Below, piece after piece: positions 62,952 through 64,000 of a stretch of 64,000 nt of DNA. The stretch is from Sphingomonas sp. GTDB taxonomy: Bacteria; Pseudomonadota; Alphaproteobacteria; Sphingomonadales; Sphingomonadaceae. Below the pieces are notes generated by a model. That model worked only from the letters and a program-made list of their open reading frames with translations. It was not told the origin of the DNA and did not search any database. Location: NCBI RefSeq assembly GCF_017304635.1, contig NZ_JAFKMA010000002.1, positions 248,001-312,000 on the forward strand, in the 5' to 3' direction. The position numbers and the translations under genes were made by a program. Positions within the stretch are counted from its first letter, which is position 1, and each line of letters starts with the position of its first letter.

Positions 62952-63512
62952 ATGAAAGTTGCTGCGATCACTCTATCGGCCGCCGCACTTGCGCTGGCAG
63001 CCTGCGGCCACAAGGACAAGACGACGGTCACGACCGATAACACGACGACCATAACGGCCAACGATACGGTCGTGGCACCAGCTCCCAGCGCGGATCAGGC
63101 GTTTGCGAATGCGGCTGCGGCAAGCGACGCGTTCGAGATCGCGACCTCGAAACTGGCGCTCACCAAGTCGAGCTCCAGCAGCATCAAGACGTTCGCCCAG
63201 AAAATGATCGATGCTCACACGGACTCGACGGCAAAGCTGAAGGCGGCAGTCGCTGGTCTGACGCCGACCATTACGCCTGACCCCACACTCACCAGCGATC
63301 AGCAGACCAAGCTCGATTCACTGCAAGGGCTGAATGGGACGGCGTTCGACAAGGCCTATGCTGCCGCGCAGGTAGAAGGGCATCAAAAGACGCTCGATAC
63401 GTTGCGCGCGTATTCGTCCGGCGGTGCCGTGCCTGCGCTGAAAGTGTTCGCGACCAAACTCGTGCCCACCGTGACGGCGCACCTCAATATGGCGAAGGGC
63501 CTCAAGGCCTAA
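62952..63512 (+). CDS. DUF4142 family lipoprotein
   Basis: A 186 aa lipoprotein. The signal ends in ALALAACGHKDK (acylated Cys). After a Thr/Asn-rich linker comes the DUF4142 helical domain (about 45-185): AAASDAFEIATSKLALTKSSSSSIKTFAQKMIDAHTDSTAKL, with His residues in DAHTDST and in VEGHQKTLD and a C-terminal HLNMAKGL, spaced as in ferritin-like metal sites. The ATG at 62952 follows GGGAGACAGGAA. Family members are induced by osmotic or oxidative stress. Confidence 0.9.
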   Translation: MKVAAITLSAAALALAACGHKDKTTVTTDNTTTITANDTVVAPAPSADQAFANAAAASDAFEIATSKLALTKSSSSSIKTFAQKMIDAHTDSTAKLKAAVAGLTPTITPDPTLTSDQQTKLDSLQGLNGTAFDKAYAAAQVEGHQKTLDTLRAYSSGGAVPALKVFATKLVPTVTAHLNMAKGLKA

Positions 63513-63518
63513 CCGGAA

Positions 63519-63556
63519 GCGCGGCACCGGGAACAAGCTCCCTCCCGGTGTCGCGC
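63519..63556 (+). terminator. stem-loop downstream of the DUF4142 gene
   Basis: CACCGGGA pairs with TCCCGGTG, within a longer GCGCGGC-type stem. It lies 7-45 bases past the stop. No clear T-run follows, so its role as a terminator is tentative. Confidence 0.5.
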
Positions 63557-64000
63557 AATTCTCTCGACGAAATGCTTGCCATTCGTCCGATGATACGGAG
63601 GACACAAGTCTTCGAAATAAGCGCGTCGGTCCAACGAGCGGGACGATAAATTCGAAAGCGGCCTACGTTAGAAAACTTCCGAACGTACAGCTCGTTGCAC
63701 GACACGGCATCATCTACACCGGGCGGGCGTTTCGGATTATGCTAAATTTTCCGGACGCGGAAGCGCGCAAGCGCGGCAGCTGGCATACCAAACTCAATGT
63801 GTCGGTTCGTGCGACCCCAACAGCCTGTGCTCCGCCTCTAATCGGATTGGTGCGGTCGCGATTGTGTCACGCCTTTCTAACAATGAGGGCGCTAGCCGCA
63901 GCGTCCTTCTAGCGCTGAAGCTCCTCGGTGTCAGTCGTCAACACTTAACGCGCGACCGTGTGTTTGGGCGACCGTGAAATCCAACATCCGAGTAGACCCA
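63557..64000. other. 444 bases to the window end, no gene recognised
   Basis: No open frame with family motifs, no tRNA and no long inverted repeat were seen. Composition is slightly AT-richer than the core region. A gene may begin beyond the window. Confidence 0.4.

Overview
The window is a 64 kb piece of a high-GC alphaproteobacterial genome, most probably Sphingomonas or a close relative (Sphingomonadaceae). The reasons are a CtrA-type cell-cycle regulator, a periplasmic alkaline phosphatase that keeps the active-site pattern of the Sphingomonas enzyme SPAP, MobQ-type TraA/C/D genes of the rhizobial/sphingomonad kind, HWE-family kinases, and GGAAC-N16-CGTT (EcfG-like) promoters. No rRNA, CRISPR array, integrase or transposase was recognised.

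Region 1 (1-42 kb) reads as core chromosome. It opens with the secE-nusG ... rplK-rplA group on the minus strand, split by a 2.9 kb insert between nusG and rplK. The insert holds two plus-strand helix-turn-helix genes and a two-gene, AT-richer operon encoding a nucleotide cyclase and a three-pass membrane protein, which I read as a Pycsar anti-phage system. After tRNA-Trp come a GGDEF/EAL protein, a fatty acyl-AMP ligase, recX, a double cold-shock protein, a DUF192 lipoprotein, an amidohydrolase, metK with a structured leader, lnt, a SPAP-like phosphatase, a DsbD-like reductase, bpt, a threonine ammonia-lyase, a second amidohydrolase, wrbA and pirin divergent from a LysR regulator, a PerM-like permease, and ctrA with six GANTC sites upstream. 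A MFP-RND-OMF efflux operon and an overlapping kinase-regulator-Crp operon close the region. About ten roughly 75-160 bp elements with palindromic ends fill intergenic gaps up to 30.5 kb.

Region 2 (about 42-50 kb) is accessory DNA. It carries an orphan response regulator, an AbiV-type abortive-infection gene, a ribbon-helix-helix regulator with tandem palindromic operators, a stand-alone sigma region-4 protein coupled to a gene of unknown function, and a MobQ mobilisation module (TraC, TraD, TraA relaxase-helicase) with a recognisable oriT. No type IV secretion or coupling-protein genes are visible.

Region 3 (50-64 kb) is a stress and signalling cluster: a DUF892 ferritin-like protein, two PAS kinases and two response regulators, pyrophosphatase, DUF421, an NRAMP-like transporter, an OprB-like porin, a YihY-HAD fusion, and DUF937, DUF3597 and DUF4142 proteins. 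Several have EcfG-like promoter matches, suggesting control by the general stress response. The palindromic elements of Region 1 are absent from Regions 2 and 3, which fits a different history for this half.
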